Part shown: positions 22,449 through 33,999 of the stretch, in pieces
Layout of the letters: every line of letters begins with the position of its first letter
Numbering within the stretch: position 1 is the stretch's first letter
Source of the DNA: Okapia johnstoni
Lineage: Eukaryota > Chordata > Mammalia > Artiodactyla > Giraffidae
Assembly: GCA_024291935.2 (NCBI GenBank)
Contig: CM044307.1
Location: 100,879,461-100,943,460, forward strand
Direction of reading: 5' to 3'
Length of the DNA stretch: 64,000 nt
Made by a program: the position numbers and the translations under genes
Notes under the pieces: generated by a model
Database searches by the model: none
What the model saw: only the letters and a program-made list of their open reading frames with translations
What the model was told of the DNA's origin: nothing

Positions 22449-24264
22449 GTGTACATTTGTCAAAAATTATAGAACTATACTTGAAAAAGAGTGAGATCTA
22501 CTATTGGTAAAAAAAAAAAAATGGAAAGAGAGAAACAAGTTAAGTTCTAAGACTGTCAAAGTTACAGCCAAAAAAACCCCAAAAACACTGATAAAGTCAC
22601 ATTCAGATAGTAATATTCCTGGAGGTATTCAATATTACTAAAATAACCTTCAATATAGCTTAGTTACTGTCCCCTTTAAAACTTTGAAAGAAAACAGTTT
22701 ATTCTTAAAAGCCATCTTATAGTCAATCACTTGCTTTTCAGAAGTTTAAAATTCAGTTAACAGTGTCAAACTGGTTAACTAAGCAGAGTAGAGAGCCAGA
22801 CACCAAACTGGGCTCAGTGATTCTCACTGCCTGGGTTCATAGTTCTGTGTAGTTGACTCCCACCATCCAAAGGACTGATCTGTGTAACCAATAGCATATC
22901 GAGGAAATCCCAGAGTGTTTCCTCTGTGATTCTCAAGGATCACTCACTCTGAGAGAAGCTGTTATTCCACAAGGACACTCACACAGCCCTACTGAGATGC
23001 CCACATAGCAAAGAGATTTTCCCCTGCTCCTCTTGCCAGCCCCTCCTTCTTCCCTTCTTTTTTCTCTCTGCTGCCCTCTCCCTTTCCTTTTGTATATCTT
23101 TCTTTCTTTTGTTTTTGCATCTCCTCTCATCATTTATTCTACCTATTTTCTTTATCCTTCTCTTCTAAAGGATACCTGCCTTCAAACTTAAAATATTATG
23201 AAGATTCCAAAATCGATGTAATGGATCCCATTTAAAGTTTTATGAAATACAAAACATCTCAGAAACTTGGAGGTTATGAAAACCTCAGTAATCTTTGGTA
23301 GTATTGAGAATCTGGAAGATAACAAATGTCTCAGAGTAACTGATGTAAAGTTCTCAAAGTCCCAGGGGTCCATGTACTTTATTTATGAGAGTGCCTACAT
23401 TTTCCTGTCCACGTTTTCTTTCCTAACCTGCAGTAAACTAGTGTGTGGGGGGAAGCTAGAGGAGGAGTGCTATTAAAGTCAGATTCTTGGTACCAAGTGA
23501 CAGATGGCACGTGTCACGTGTGTAGAGCAAAATAGTACACAGATTAAAAATGACAACCAAAAGCAGACTCAAGAAATGAGAGAACAGTGTGGATCTAGTC
23601 AACAAAAGAACAGATAGTCCTATATTCTTCAATAGTCTGGAACAAATCTCTGTCTAATAGTGGATATTCATTATAATAAATTATGGAGAAAGTAGTTTTA
23701 TTTAGATATTTAAGACTGTGGGAACATACTTGGTGAATATTTTAGTAAAATATTAAAAAGTATGCCCTTTGAAGTGTAAATTTTGGACATTAAGGAAATT
23801 TAGATATGAGGACTATCACAGTTTTAGATGACTTTTAGTAAAAATTTAATTATATTACAGTCTGTTAGTTTTTTCCATTGCTGCAGGAGAAAAATTAATA
23901 AATTAATAAATTTAAGTTTTGGTACTGCAGAGACCAACAGATCCCAAGTACTAATAACCTTAAAATTAGAAATTTTAAATGATATAAAAAGTTTTGGAAA
24001 TCTGTATCAGCCTCATCTTGGGTACAAGCATGAAATTGCTTCAACAAGCACTTAAAAGACAAACTTCCTTCTCCCTATGAACATGTTAGTAAGTTTTTCT
24101 TAATAGTTAATATAGTCCTTGCTAGTTAATAGTGAGAATGGATCATATCAGCATGTTTTCATTGTTCAGCTAGTTCTAAGATCCTCCAAGGTAAACTCAG
24201 TTTCCTCTAGCCTCCTATGTTGTGAAGCATGGTGTCCCTCACAATCGTGCATGTTTAACAAATA
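22449..24264. other. No gene; pyrimidine-rich stretch
   Basis: 23020-23170 is strongly pyrimidine-rich ('cccttcttttttctctctgc'), giving a spurious Lys/Arg-rich frame on the minus strand. No exon or repeat named with confidence elsewhere. Confidence 0.45.
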
Positions 24265-24470
24265 TTTCCCAGGTGGCTCAGTGGTAAAGACTCTGCCTGC
24301 CAAGCAGGAGATGCAGGAGGCATGGGTTCAATCCCTGGTTCAGGAAGATCGCCTGGAGAAGGAAATGGCAACCTACTCTAGTATTCTTGCCTGATAAATT
24401 CCATGGACAGAAGAGCTTGGCAGGTTACAGTCCTTGAGGTTGCAAACAGTCAGACTTGACTGAGCATGCA
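24265..24470 (+). mobile_element. Bov-tA SINE
   Basis: 'ttcccaggtggctcagtggt' head, 'ggttcaatccctggttcagg', 'tattcttgcctgataaattc', tail 'gcaaacagtcagacttgact'. Confidence 0.9.
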
Positions 24471-25048
24471 CATGCAACCAATGCTTAGACCACTTAACTG
24501 GCTGATACTGTTGTTTGCAACTGGTATTGTATCAGACATAATACAGCAGTTTTTTTTTTTTTTTTTCAAATATCTTACACACATGTACACTGAAATAATT
24601 TCTCAGGGACAATATATTAAACTCCCCACAAATGCTTATCAGAATTATTTTGAAAAGTTTTTGCATTCTGATTACAAAGCTAATTTATTCTTATTGCAAA
24701 ATTATCAAGAAAAAAATTTTAATCTAAAGAAGAAAATAATGTCACATAATTCTATTAGAGAGCTATTAACAATTTGAGATACAACATATCTTCCAGACTG
24801 TTTTCTTTTAATATACTCATGAATACATATGCAGATTTATATTTTAAAACATAACCCCCTCAAAGTTGCTTTATATATAAATCTAGTACCTATCTTTTCA
24901 TAGTGATATATCATGGATATGTTCCCACATCAACAAATATAGGTCTACCATACATGACTATCATTCTGTGTACTTTATTTCATCAACCTTCTTTTAATGA
25001 TTTTCATGTCTTATAAATTTTGTCATAAAAATGCACAGTTTAGCATAT
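24471..25048. other. No gene; poly(T) run
   Basis: T homopolymer at about 24550-24566 (possibly the tail of a lost or unrecognised minus-strand element); otherwise AT-rich unique-looking DNA. Confidence 0.4.
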
Positions 25049-25064
25049 TTCATTCATCTTTCTT

Positions 25065-26176
25065 TTTTTTTTTTTAATAAATTTATTTATTTTAGTTGGG
25101 GGCTAATTACTTTACAATATTGTAGTGGGTTTTGCCATACATTTACATGAATCAGCCATGGGTTTACATGTGTTCCCCATCCTGAATCCCCCTCCCACCT
25201 CCCTCCCCATCCCATCCCTCCGGGTCATCCCATTGCCCCAGCCCTGAGCATTTGTCTCATGCATCAAACCTGGAATGGTGTTCTGTTTCACATATGATAA
25301 TATACATGTTTCAATGCTATTCTCTCAGAACGTCCCACCCTCACCTTCTCCCTCAGAGTCCATAAGACTGTTCTATGCATCTGTGTCTCTTATTCTGTCT
25401 CGCATATAGGGTTATCGTTGCCATCTTTCAAATTCCATATATATGCATTAGTATACTGTATTGGTGTTTTTCTTTCTGGCTTACTTCACTCTGTATAATG
25501 GGCTCCAGTTTCATCCATCTCAATAGAACTGATTCAAATGTATTCTTTTTAATGGCTGAGTAATATTCCATTGTATATATGTACCACAGTTTCCTTATCC
25601 ATTCGTCTGCTGATGGACATCTAGGTTGCTTCCATGTCCTGGCTATTGTAAACAGTGCTGTGATGAACACTGGGGTACACGCGTCTCTTTCAATTCTGGT
25701 TTCCTTGGTGTGTATGCCCAGCAGTGGGATTTCTGGGTCATATGGCAGTTCTATTCCCAGGTTTTTAAGGAATCTCCACACTGTTCTCCATAGTGGCTGT
25801 ACTAGTTTGCATTCCCACCAACAGTGTAAGAGGGTTCCCTTTTCTCCACACCTTCTCCAGCATTTATTGCTTGTAGACTTTTGGAGAGCAGCCTTTCCGA
25901 CTGGTGTGAAAAGGTACCTCATTGTGGTTTTGATTTGCATTTCTCTAATAATGAGTGATGTTCATCATCTTTTCATGTGTTTCTTAGCCATCTGTATGTC
26001 TTCTTTGGAAAAGTGTCTGTTTAGTTCTTTGGCCCATCTTTTGATTGGGTCGTTTATTTTTCTGGAATTCAGCTGCAGGAGTTGCTTGTATATTTTGGAG
26101 ATTAATTGTTTGTCTGTTGCTTCATTTGCTATTATTTTCTCCCATTCTGAAGGCTGTCTTTTCACCTTGCTTATAG
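25065..26176 (-). mobile_element. 5'-truncated ruminant L1 with 16-bp TSD
   Basis: A clean retrotransposition product. Poly(A) tail (as T run) at 25065-25075, L1 3' UTR to about 25430, then the C-terminal ORF2 region, truncated at 26176. Minus-strand frames 25428-25940 and 25965-26165 carry [20 protein letters not shown] (the cysteine-rich ORF2 C-terminus), [20 protein letters not shown] and [20 protein letters not shown]. Exact direct repeats TTCATTCATCTTTCTT lie at 25049-25064 and 26177-26192. Little divergence, so a young insertion with no complete ORF. Confidence 0.96.
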
Positions 26177-26192
26177 TTCATTCATCTTTCTT

Positions 26193-26804
26193 AAAGGAAA
26201 ATTCCTGGAAATGGATTGCTTAACAGAAGTTTGAGCTCCAAGCATATCAGTGAATACCTATTTATTCATCATCAGACTATATTACTGCCTACGGGGACAC
26301 AACTATTGTTTAGCTAATTTGGAACTGTTAATCTTTTAGCCATAATGAAGATATACAAGTATATTTCCAAAGTACTTCTAAGTCGCTCCACTGACAATTA
26401 TTTTGAAACTATTATTTAGTAAAGAAACTTCTGATAATCTTTGTGGTCTAAAGTTTTGGCTAAACTCAATGAACTGTTATCAAAGTGTTGATATCAATAT
26501 CTGCCAAGATAAGATACCAAACCAAAGTTGATTTTTTGATAGCAGCTGTGCTAAGCATTGGTAATGTCTCTACCAGTGACAGAATGATTCTTTATCTTCG
26601 TAGTTTGGTTATCACATATCAGCAGAAGTGGTAAATTCATATTAGAAATTAAAGCCTTTCTTTGGTAACTCAAGGATCTTGGGCAAATATTGACATTTTA
26701 CCCTTAAGAGACTACCTAGTTATCTGAATTTTAGAGAAAGTTTTTCAATAAACTTATGGTTAGGCAAATTCATGAATTCTCAAAAAGTGTTATACTTCCA
26801 TGCA
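26193..26804. other. No recognised feature
   Basis: AT-rich unique-looking sequence, no exon or named repeat. Confidence 0.5.
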
Positions 26805-27015
26805 TGCGTGCTAAGTCGTTTCAGTCATGTTTAACTGTTTGCAACCTTATGGACTGTAGCTTGCCAGGCTCGTCTGTCCATGGCATTCTCTAGGTAATAT
26901 ATCTGGAGTGGATTTCCATATCCTCCTCCAGGGGATTTTCCTGACCCAGAGATCCAACCCAGGTCTCTTAACGTTTCCTGAATTGGAGGTGGGGTCTATA
27001 CCACCTGGAATTCCC
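26805..27015 (-). mobile_element. Bov-tA SINE, diverged
   Basis: 'gctaagtcgtttcagtcatg', 'atggactgtagcttgccagg', 'gagatccaacccaggtctct' in reverse-complement order; the head at the right is degraded. Confidence 0.85.
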
Positions 27016-27049
27016 CTTGAAAATGTTATGTAAGACAGTTAGTCTAACC

Positions 27050-27255
27050 AAGTTCATAGAGCATAATGTTCAGGAACATATGGGCTTTGATATTGGACAA
27101 CCTTAAGATTGAATTTCACTCTTTTCTCTAGGGGCGTACAACAACTTCATTAAGCATTAAAAATATGAAGATCATAATAATCTGAGGGTTGTTGAGAGGG
27201 TTAGATGTGATAATGCAAGGTGCCTGTCATATGGTAATTAGTAAATAAAAAATCT
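27050..27255 (+). repeat. MIR-like SINE remnant
   Basis: 'tgagggttgttgagagggtt', 'agatgtgataatgcaaggtg' and 'gcctgtcatatggtaattag' follow the 3' half of the MIR consensus. Confidence 0.6.
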
Positions 27256-27489
27256 CAGTTCTTCCACTTCATAATCATAATGATGCTTTACATCAACATC
27301 ATTAATGCTGTTGAGAGGAGTGTTTAACCTCAAAATATTAACAGTGACCACTTAATTTCATATTCATGTAGAATTCTGCATAATTTTGTGTAATATAAAT
27401 ATGTAGAATCACACTAATTTTATTGTTAGGAAAAAAACCTGCATTAGTAAAAAAGCATGAATTACAGATTTTCTTAAAAACTATTTACA

Positions 27490-27689
27490 CTATGTATAAG
27501 ATAGATAACTGATGAGAACACACTGTATAGCAAGGGAACTCTGCTCAATTATCTGTGGTGACTTAAATGGGAAGGAAATCCAAAAGAGAGGGGATATATA
27601 TATACATATAGCTAATTCACATTGCTGTACAACAGAAACTAACACAACATTGTAAAGCAATTATACTCCAATAAAAATTAATAAATAAG
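27490..27689 (+). mobile_element. L1 3' UTR end
   Basis: 'gggaactctgctcaattatc', 'ggtgacttaaatgggaagga', 'gctgtacaacagaaactaac' and 'aattatactccaataaaaat' form the 3' terminus of an L1 class common in artiodactyls. A BovB copy begins immediately after its AATAAA/A-rich end. Confidence 0.88.
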
Positions 27690-29078
27690 TAAAGCAAATT
27701 TGGAAAACTCAGCAGTGGCCACAGGATTGGAAATGGTCAGTTTTCATTCCACTCCCAAAGAAAAGCAATGCCAAAGAATGTTCAAATTACCATACAATTG
27801 CATTCATTTCACATGCCAGCAAGATTATGCTCAAAATCCTTCAAGTTAGACTTCAGCAGTATGTGAACAGAGAATTCCAGATGTATAAGCTGGATTTAGA
27901 AAAGGCAGAAGAACCAGAGATTAAACTGCCAACATCCACTGTATCATAGAAAAAGCAAGAGAAATCCAGAAAAATATCTCTTTCTGCTTCATTGACAATG
28001 CTAAAGCCTTGACGGTGTGGATCACAACAAACTGTGGAATATTCTTAAAGAGATCGGGATATTAGACCACCTTATCTGCCTCCTAAGAAAACTGTATGTT
28101 TGCAGGACAAGAAGCAACAGTTACAACTGGACATGGAACGGACAGGTAAAAATTGGGAAAGGAGTACGTCAAGGCTGTATGTTGCTACCCTGCTTATTTA
28201 ACTTCTATGCAGAGTACATCATGTGAAATGCCAGGCTAGATGAATCACAAACTGAAATTAAGATTGCCAGGAAAAATATCAACAACCTGAGATATGCAGG
28301 TGATAGCACTCTAATGGCAGAAAGTGAAGAGGACTAAAGAGCCTCTTGATAAAGATGCAAGAGGAGAGTGAAAAAGCCGGTTTAAAACTAAACGTTTGAA
28401 AGACTAAGTTCATGGCATCCGGTCCTATCACTTCATGGCAAATAGATGCGGAAAATGTGGAAACACAGTTAGATTTCATTTTCTCGGTCTCCAAAATCAC
28501 TGCGGACGGTGACTGCAGCCATGAAATTAAAAGATGTTTGCTCCTTGGAAGAATAGCTATGTCAAACCTAGACAATGTTTTAAAAAACAGAGACATCACT
28601 TTGCTGACAAAGATCTGTATATCAAAGCTATGGTTTTTCAGTAGTCATGTATGGATGTGAGAGTTGGACATAACTCTCCAATCCTGAACACTGAAGGATT
28701 GACGCTTCTGAACTGTGGTGTTGGAGAAGACTCTTGAGAGTCCCTTGGACAGCAAGGAGATCCAACCAGTCAATCCTAAAGGAGATCGACCCTGAATATT
28801 CATTGGAAGGACTGATCCTGAAGCTGAAGCTCCAATACTTTGGCCACCTGATTCAAAGAGCTGACTTATTGGAAAAGACTTGGATGCTGGGAAAAATTGA
28901 GGGCAAGAGGGGAAGGGAGCAACATGAGGATGAGATGGTTGGATGGTATTACTGACTCAATAGACATGAGTTTGAGCAAACTCAGGGAGATAGTGATGGA
29001 CAGAGAAGCCTGGCATGCTGCAATTCATAGGGTCACAAAGAATTGAACACGACTTAGTGACTGAACAACAACAACAAA
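27690..29078 (+). mobile_element. BovB LINE, degenerate 1.4 kb
   Basis: Starts in RT ('agcaaatttggaaaactcag') and reaches the 3' end with an (AAC)n tail. It is the most decayed BovB here: the catalytic YADD box is YAGD (about 28293-28304), and stops and indels break it into frames at 28017-28226, 28412-28660 and 28734-28955. [11 protein letters not shown] and [12 protein letters not shown] remain readable. The decay implies an older insertion than the other BovB copies. Confidence 0.92.
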
Positions 29079-29291
29079 GATAGTTACATTACTTTAAAAT
29101 TTATTTAATAAGTAAACTATAAGAAGGGTTTTCAGTGAGTCCTTTGGGGAATACATTTTGTTATAGATGCAAAATTAGCACTTTTTCACTTATAGATTGT
29201 TAACAAGTTTTTATGAGCTATTGAAACTTCTTGGGGTATCTGCACGGGTAATTTAAAAGATTTCCTCTCACTGAAATTTCATTGTCTAAGG
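29079..29291. other. No recognised feature
   Basis: Short unique-looking spacer between BovB and the MER1-like element. Confidence 0.5.
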
Positions 29292-29398
29292 CAGTAGTCC
29301 CCAACCTTTTTGGCACCAGGGACCGGTTTCATGGAAGGCAATTTTTCCAAGAACTGGGGTGGAGGATGGTTTTGGGATAATTCAAGTGTGTTACATTT
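29292..29398 (-). mobile_element. MER1-like hAT-Charlie element, left part
   Basis: 'cagtagtccccaaccttttt', 'ggcaccagggaccggtttca', then 'ttgggataattcaagtgtgt'. This is one terminal region of the non-autonomous MER1-type transposon, broken by an L1 insertion. Its remainder is at 31129-31231. Confidence 0.8.
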
Positions 29399-31128
29399 AT
29401 TTTTTAAATTTATTTATTTATTTATTTATTTTGTATTTTTAAATGCATTTATTTCTACTATGAACATCTCAGAGGGAAGAGGTTAACAGCTGATAGTTGA
29501 CCGAAAAGAACATAGAAGAGGAAGAAGGGAGTACCAGTCTAGCCCAGACATGGAAACAGGAAAAAGTGAGTTGAAGAAGAGAAGTGATCACAGGCGATGA
29601 AGGATTCAGTTACCTATGGAGGGAAAAAAATTAGCTACCAGAATACACCTAGCAACAGTTGCTTTTCAACTACTCCTTGGACTGGACGTTTCCAAGATTT
29701 AACCCTTGAATGAGTCTCAGAATTACTGGGGCAGAACTAAGAGCCAAATAACTATTTTCCTAAAATAGAGACCAGAAACTTAATTTTCAACTGCCTTGAA
29801 GATTCTTTGTTGCTGGAAGGTGCATGGATAATTGAAGGCAAGAGTACTTATATAATTTGCCCTAATCATTCCGTTCATTTGTGGTCTCACTGGAATCCAA
29901 ACCAGGGTTTTACACTGTTAAATTTATTTTTAATTGGAGGATAATTGCTTTACAATATTGTGTTGGCTTCTGCCATACAACAACATGAATAGTCATAAGT
30001 ACACATAAGTCCCCTGCCTGTTGAACTTCCCCTCCACTTCCCACCCCATCCTATCCTTCTAGGTTGTCACAGAGTACCTCGTTGATCTCCCTGTGTCATA
30101 TAGCAACTTCTCGTTAGCTATCTGTTTTACATGTGGTAGTGTATATGTTTCAATGCTACTCTCTCAATTTGTCCCCCCTTCCCCTGCTTTGTCTGCGAGT
30201 CTATTCTCTATATCTGTGTCTCTATTCCTGCCCTGCAAATAGGTTCATCAGTACCATTTTTCTAGACTCGATATATGCATAAATATGCATGCTAAGTTGC
30301 TTCCTTCCTGACTCTTTGTGACCCTGTGCAGTGTAGCCTACCAGACTCTTCTATCCAATGGGATTCTCCAGACAAGAATACTGGAGTTGGTTGCCATGCC
30401 ATCCTCCAGGGGATCTTCTCAACCCAGGGATGGAACCTGCATCTCCATTGGCAAGCTGGTTCTTTACCAATAGCACCACCCCAGAACCCTATGCATTGAT
30501 ATATGATATTTGTTTTTCTCTTTCTGACTTACTTCATTCTGTATAACAGGCTCTAGGTTCATCCACCTCACTAGAACTGACTCAAATGCATTCCTTTTTA
30601 TGGCTGAGTAATATTTCATTGTGTATATGTACCAAAACTTTATCCATTCATTGATGATGGACATCTAGGTTGCTTCCATGTCATAGCTATTGTAAGTAGT
30701 GCTGCAATGAGCATTGAGGTATGTGAGTCTTTTACAGTTACGGTTTTCTCATGGTATATGACCAGTGGGGGATTGCTGGATCATGTGGTAGTTTTATTCC
30801 TAATTTTTTAAGGAACGTCCATATTGTTCTCCATGGTGGCTGTATCAATTTACATACCCACCAACTGTGCAAGAGGGTTCCCTTTTCTCCACATCCTTTC
30901 CAGCATTTATTGTTTGTAGAAATTTGGTGATGGCCATTCTGATCAGTGTGAAGTGATACTTTATTATAGTTTTGATTTGCATTTCTCTAATAATGAGTGA
31001 CATTGAGCATCTGTTCATTTGTTTATTGGCCATCTGTATACCTTCTTTGGAGATATGTCTGTTTAGGTCTTCCACCTATTTTTTGACTGGCTTTTTTTTT
31101 TTTTTCCGGTATTGAGCTGCACGAGCTG
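29399..31128 (-). mobile_element. L1 insertion carrying ~0.5 kb of non-L1 sequence
   Basis: Inserted in the MER1-like element and flanked by 17-bp imperfect direct repeats (TCAAGTGTGTTACATTT at 29382-29398; TCAAGTGCATTACATTT at 31129-31145). Minus-strand order: 5'-truncated L1 ORF2 C-terminus (31128 leftwards, [15 protein letters not shown] near 30850), L1 3' UTR ending at about 29918, then about 460 bp of sequence that is not L1 (29917-29455), an AATAAA (plus-strand tttatt at 29448-29453) and an A-rich tail seen as (TTTA)n at 29401-29437. This is the layout of an L1 3' transduction. A Bov-tA SINE is nested at 30287-30489. Confidence 0.8.
30287..30489 (-). mobile_element. Bov-tA SINE nested in L1
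   Basis: 'gctaagttgcttccttcctg', 'gtgtagcctaccagactctt', 'aacccagggatggaacctgc' in reverse-complement order. The L1 3' UTR ('tatatgcataaatatg') resumes on the right with a near-copy of the same words, an imperfect TSD. Confidence 0.88.
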
Positions 31129-31231
31129 TCAAGTGCATTACATTTCTTGTGTACTCTATTTCTATTATTATTACATCAGTCCCATCTCAGATCATCAGGC
31201 ATTAGATCCTGGAGGCTGTGGACCCCTGCTG
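31129..31231 (-). mobile_element. MER1-like hAT-Charlie element, right part
   Basis: 'tctattattattacatcagt', 'cagatcatcaggcattagat', 'gtggacccctgctg' complete the element begun at 29292; the terminal inverted repeats (cagtagtcccc / ggacccctgctg) face each other. Confidence 0.8.
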
Positions 31232-31396
31232 TAAGAGAATCCCTTACTCACTAAAGGCAAAATATGTCAACTCAGATTTTTAAAAGTACAGATTCACTTA
31301 CTATGATTTTTTTCACTGTGCTTTTTATATAAGCTGGGTAAAGAAAAATGTGGGGAAAATAACCTTTTTCTCTGAGACAATTTAATTAATTTAAAA
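31232..31396. other. No recognised feature
   Basis: Short AT-rich spacer. Confidence 0.5.
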
Positions 31397-31407
31397 CTTA
31401 ACATTGA

Positions 31408-31539
31408 GGGACTTCCCTGGCAGTGCAGTAAATGACACTCCATGCTTCCAATGCAAGGGTGTCAGTTCCATCCTTGGTCGGGCACTAAGATCCCACACGC
31501 TACACGCCAAAAAACAAAACAAAACAAAAACCGCAAAAC
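31408..31539 (+). mobile_element. CHR-type tRNA SINE with 11-bp TSD
   Basis: 'gggacttccctggcagtgca' head, 'ggtcgggcactaagatccca', (AAAAC)n-like tail. Direct repeats CTTAACATTGA at 31397-31407 and 31540-31550. Confidence 0.9.
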
Positions 31540-31659
31540 CTTAACATTGAAAGTAATATTAAGCAACGTACCAGAAACCCTAGGGAACTTCACTCTAATT
31601 TAAGGAATAAATATCAAACTCATATTATGAATCCAGCATTGTTTTAGGAATACAAAGAC

Positions 31660-32110
31660 TAATTTAATGTGGATGTTGATGTTGAGAAGTAATTTGGAGA
31701 TAATTTAATACAAACCTCTCAGGAGGAAATTAAGGCCTCTGAGAGATTAAGTAGCTTTCTCATAGTCAATAGGTAAGTAGTAGAGCCAAGATGAGAATGT
31801 TTCAAGCTTGGTATTCCTTGCATAGCCTCATGATCCCTACTTCAAGGCTTTACAAAAGATACTTGGTACAGTTTTTACATCAACTAGAGCTCTTATGGCT
31901 GGGCAATCCCAACAAAGTGGATCAGGAAAATTTCCATGATAGTCAGCATCTCAAAATAGCAGGAGGTCAGTGCAGCTTTGTTCCTAATTCTGCAAGAACA
32001 AAAGAAATTCTAATTATACAACTGGCACTGGACGAATAGTCCCTCTCAACAAACATCTGATTGCTTGCTATGTGCCTTGTTCTGTGTTATATCCGAGGAA
32101 TAAAAAAGTA
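31660..32110. repeat. MIR/L2-like remnants
   Basis: 31665-31800 ('ggaaattaaggcctctgaga', 'agtcaataggtaagtagtag') resembles MIR read in reverse. 32045-32110 ('aacatctgattgcttgctat', 'gtgccttgttctgtgttata') resembles the generic MIR/L2 tail and is cut by the next BovB. Confidence 0.5.
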
Positions 32111-32152
32111 GACTGAAAACAGTCTTTTTTTCTGAAAGAAACTACAGAGGAA

Positions 32153-32530
32153 TTGATGCTTTTGAACTGTGGTGTTGGAGAAGACTCTTGAGAGTCCCTT
32201 GGACTGCAAGGAGATCCAACTAGTCCATCCTAAAGGAGATCAGTCCTGGGTGTTCATTGGAAGGACTGATGTTGAAGCTGAAACTCCAATACTTTGGCCA
32301 CCTCATGAGAAGAGTTGACTCATTTGAAAAGACCCTGATGCTGGGAAAGATTGAGGGAAGGAGGAGAAGGGGACGACAGAGGATGAGATGATTGGATGGC
32401 ATCACCTATTCAATGGACATGAGTTTGGGTAAACTCCGGGAGTTGGTGATGGTCAGGGAGGCCTGGAGTGCTGTGGTTCATGGGGCTGCAAAGAGCTGGA
32501 CACGACTGAGCGACCGAACTGAACTGAAGT
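32153..32530 (+). mobile_element. BovB LINE 3' end with 15-bp TSD
   Basis: The terminal 378 bp of BovB ([20 protein letters not shown] onward) bounded by exact direct repeats GAAACTACAGAGGAA at 32138-32152 and 32531-32545. Near-consensus. Confidence 0.95.
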
Positions 32531-32545
32531 GAAACTACAGAGGAA

Positions 32546-33030
32546 ATAAACCTATAAGGAAAGAATTTCAGTGACATTACACAGCCAAACCAATGCCTAG
32601 GAAAATGCATTCCAATATTTAGAAATTATTATTTTTAAAAATTTTATTAATTTTAAGGTAGTTTGGCCAAGGCACAATTACCTAAATCCTACTCAACACC
32701 CTCCAAAAAGTTCCTGTGGCAGAAATAGGTAAAAGAAACCAAGGCAAGGTAAACAGAGTCAGCACTGTGACTCCTAACCTCAATGCAGAGGAATATGATA
32801 TTCTGACCTATAATTTTAGGGGAGCAACCTCTTTCCTAATCTAGTTAGATTTCAATGGCCTTAGGCCAAAGTACCATCTAACACTTAGACTCACATTTAT
32901 TCTGGTCACATGTAACAAAAGTTTAAGTGTGAGATCGAAGGTAATCTAGCTGTTTAGGTCTCTGATATGCTAAACCAGCCCTAGCTTAATACAATGATGG
33001 TTCTGGAAGGGAGAGAATCAGAGAGGGCCC
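32546..33030. other. No recognised feature
   Basis: Unique-looking DNA; no exon or named repeat. Confidence 0.5.
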
Positions 33031-33158
33031 TACCTTTTTTTTTTTTCTGGTGGTGGTGGTGGCATATGTGATCTTAATTCCTGGACTAGGGATTGAACCT
33101 TCACCCTCCCTGCAGTGGAAGCATGCAGTCTTAATCACTGGATCACCAGGGAAGTCCC
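33031..33158 (-). mobile_element. CHR-type tRNA SINE
   Basis: T-rich tail at the left, '(tgg)n', 'ggactagggattgaaccttc', and 'ggatcaccagggaagtccct' at the head end. Confidence 0.85.
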
Positions 33159-33999
33159 TGACCAGTGACTTTAAATTGAATCGATCCTTCCACTTTACTT
33201 GGACAATTTGGTGGCCTCGCATAGGTATTATTTTCTCCCCAAGTGTTCTTTTCCCATCTTCCTATCAGATAATCTCCTCAAAAACTTAATTTGAATGTTA
33301 TTTACAAAACTTTAAAAAAAAACGTTATCAGATTTGGATCAATCCTTTTCATTAGGTCCTATCTCCTATTACGTTTATAAACACCTAAGATACTTAGTTT
33401 ACTCTCCTGAATTAACAGAAGAGTCGAAAATTTTGACAGAGGAGCCGACCATCCATGTAAGAGCTTCAAGTATTTTTAGATGGGTCATGAGAAGTGGCAC
33501 CAACATTTTGAATGATTACAGCACTTCAATTCTGCTGTAAACCCATTTTTATTTTTGAAACTCATTCGCCCAGTTAACGTTGACATTGCACAAGAAACAG
33601 ACAGTCTGACAGAATCTGATGATTATCTCATGAGGAACTATAGAGCCACATACAACAAAAAGCAACAACATAGCAACTTTGGTCCAGAAACTTTTGCTTT
33701 TAATCTCATTTTTCCATAAACATGCTCAAAGCAATCCATAATACAAGGGTATTTGCTTTTTTAAGTTTATCCCTTTTAAAAAAACCCAAATAAACCTCCT
33801 AATGCGTTTATTTTAAAATGCGGGGTTGACGGGGAGGCGGGGGTTGATATTTGAGCTTCCCTCTGGGGGAAAAAAAATGTTGGGTGTTTCGTTTCCTCTG
33901 CCACATCCACTAGCAAAATAAAACCTTGTGCAAGGGCACTTGTGTTGTTCCGAAATCTTGGAATAGATATGGAAAGAAATGGTGTCAAGTGTTCATACT
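33159..33999. other. Upstream flank of the CpG island
   Basis: No repeat is recognised over about 840 bp, which is unusual for this window. A G-rich patch lies at 33823-33845. No exon is identifiable. Confidence 0.45.

Noticed and set aside
25579..26223. 214-codon plus-strand frame
   Set aside because: It is the antisense reading of the L1 ORF2 C-terminus.
29399..29440. (TTTA)n as an independent microsatellite
   Set aside because: It is better explained as the A-rich tail of the L1 insertion, since it abuts the left TSD.
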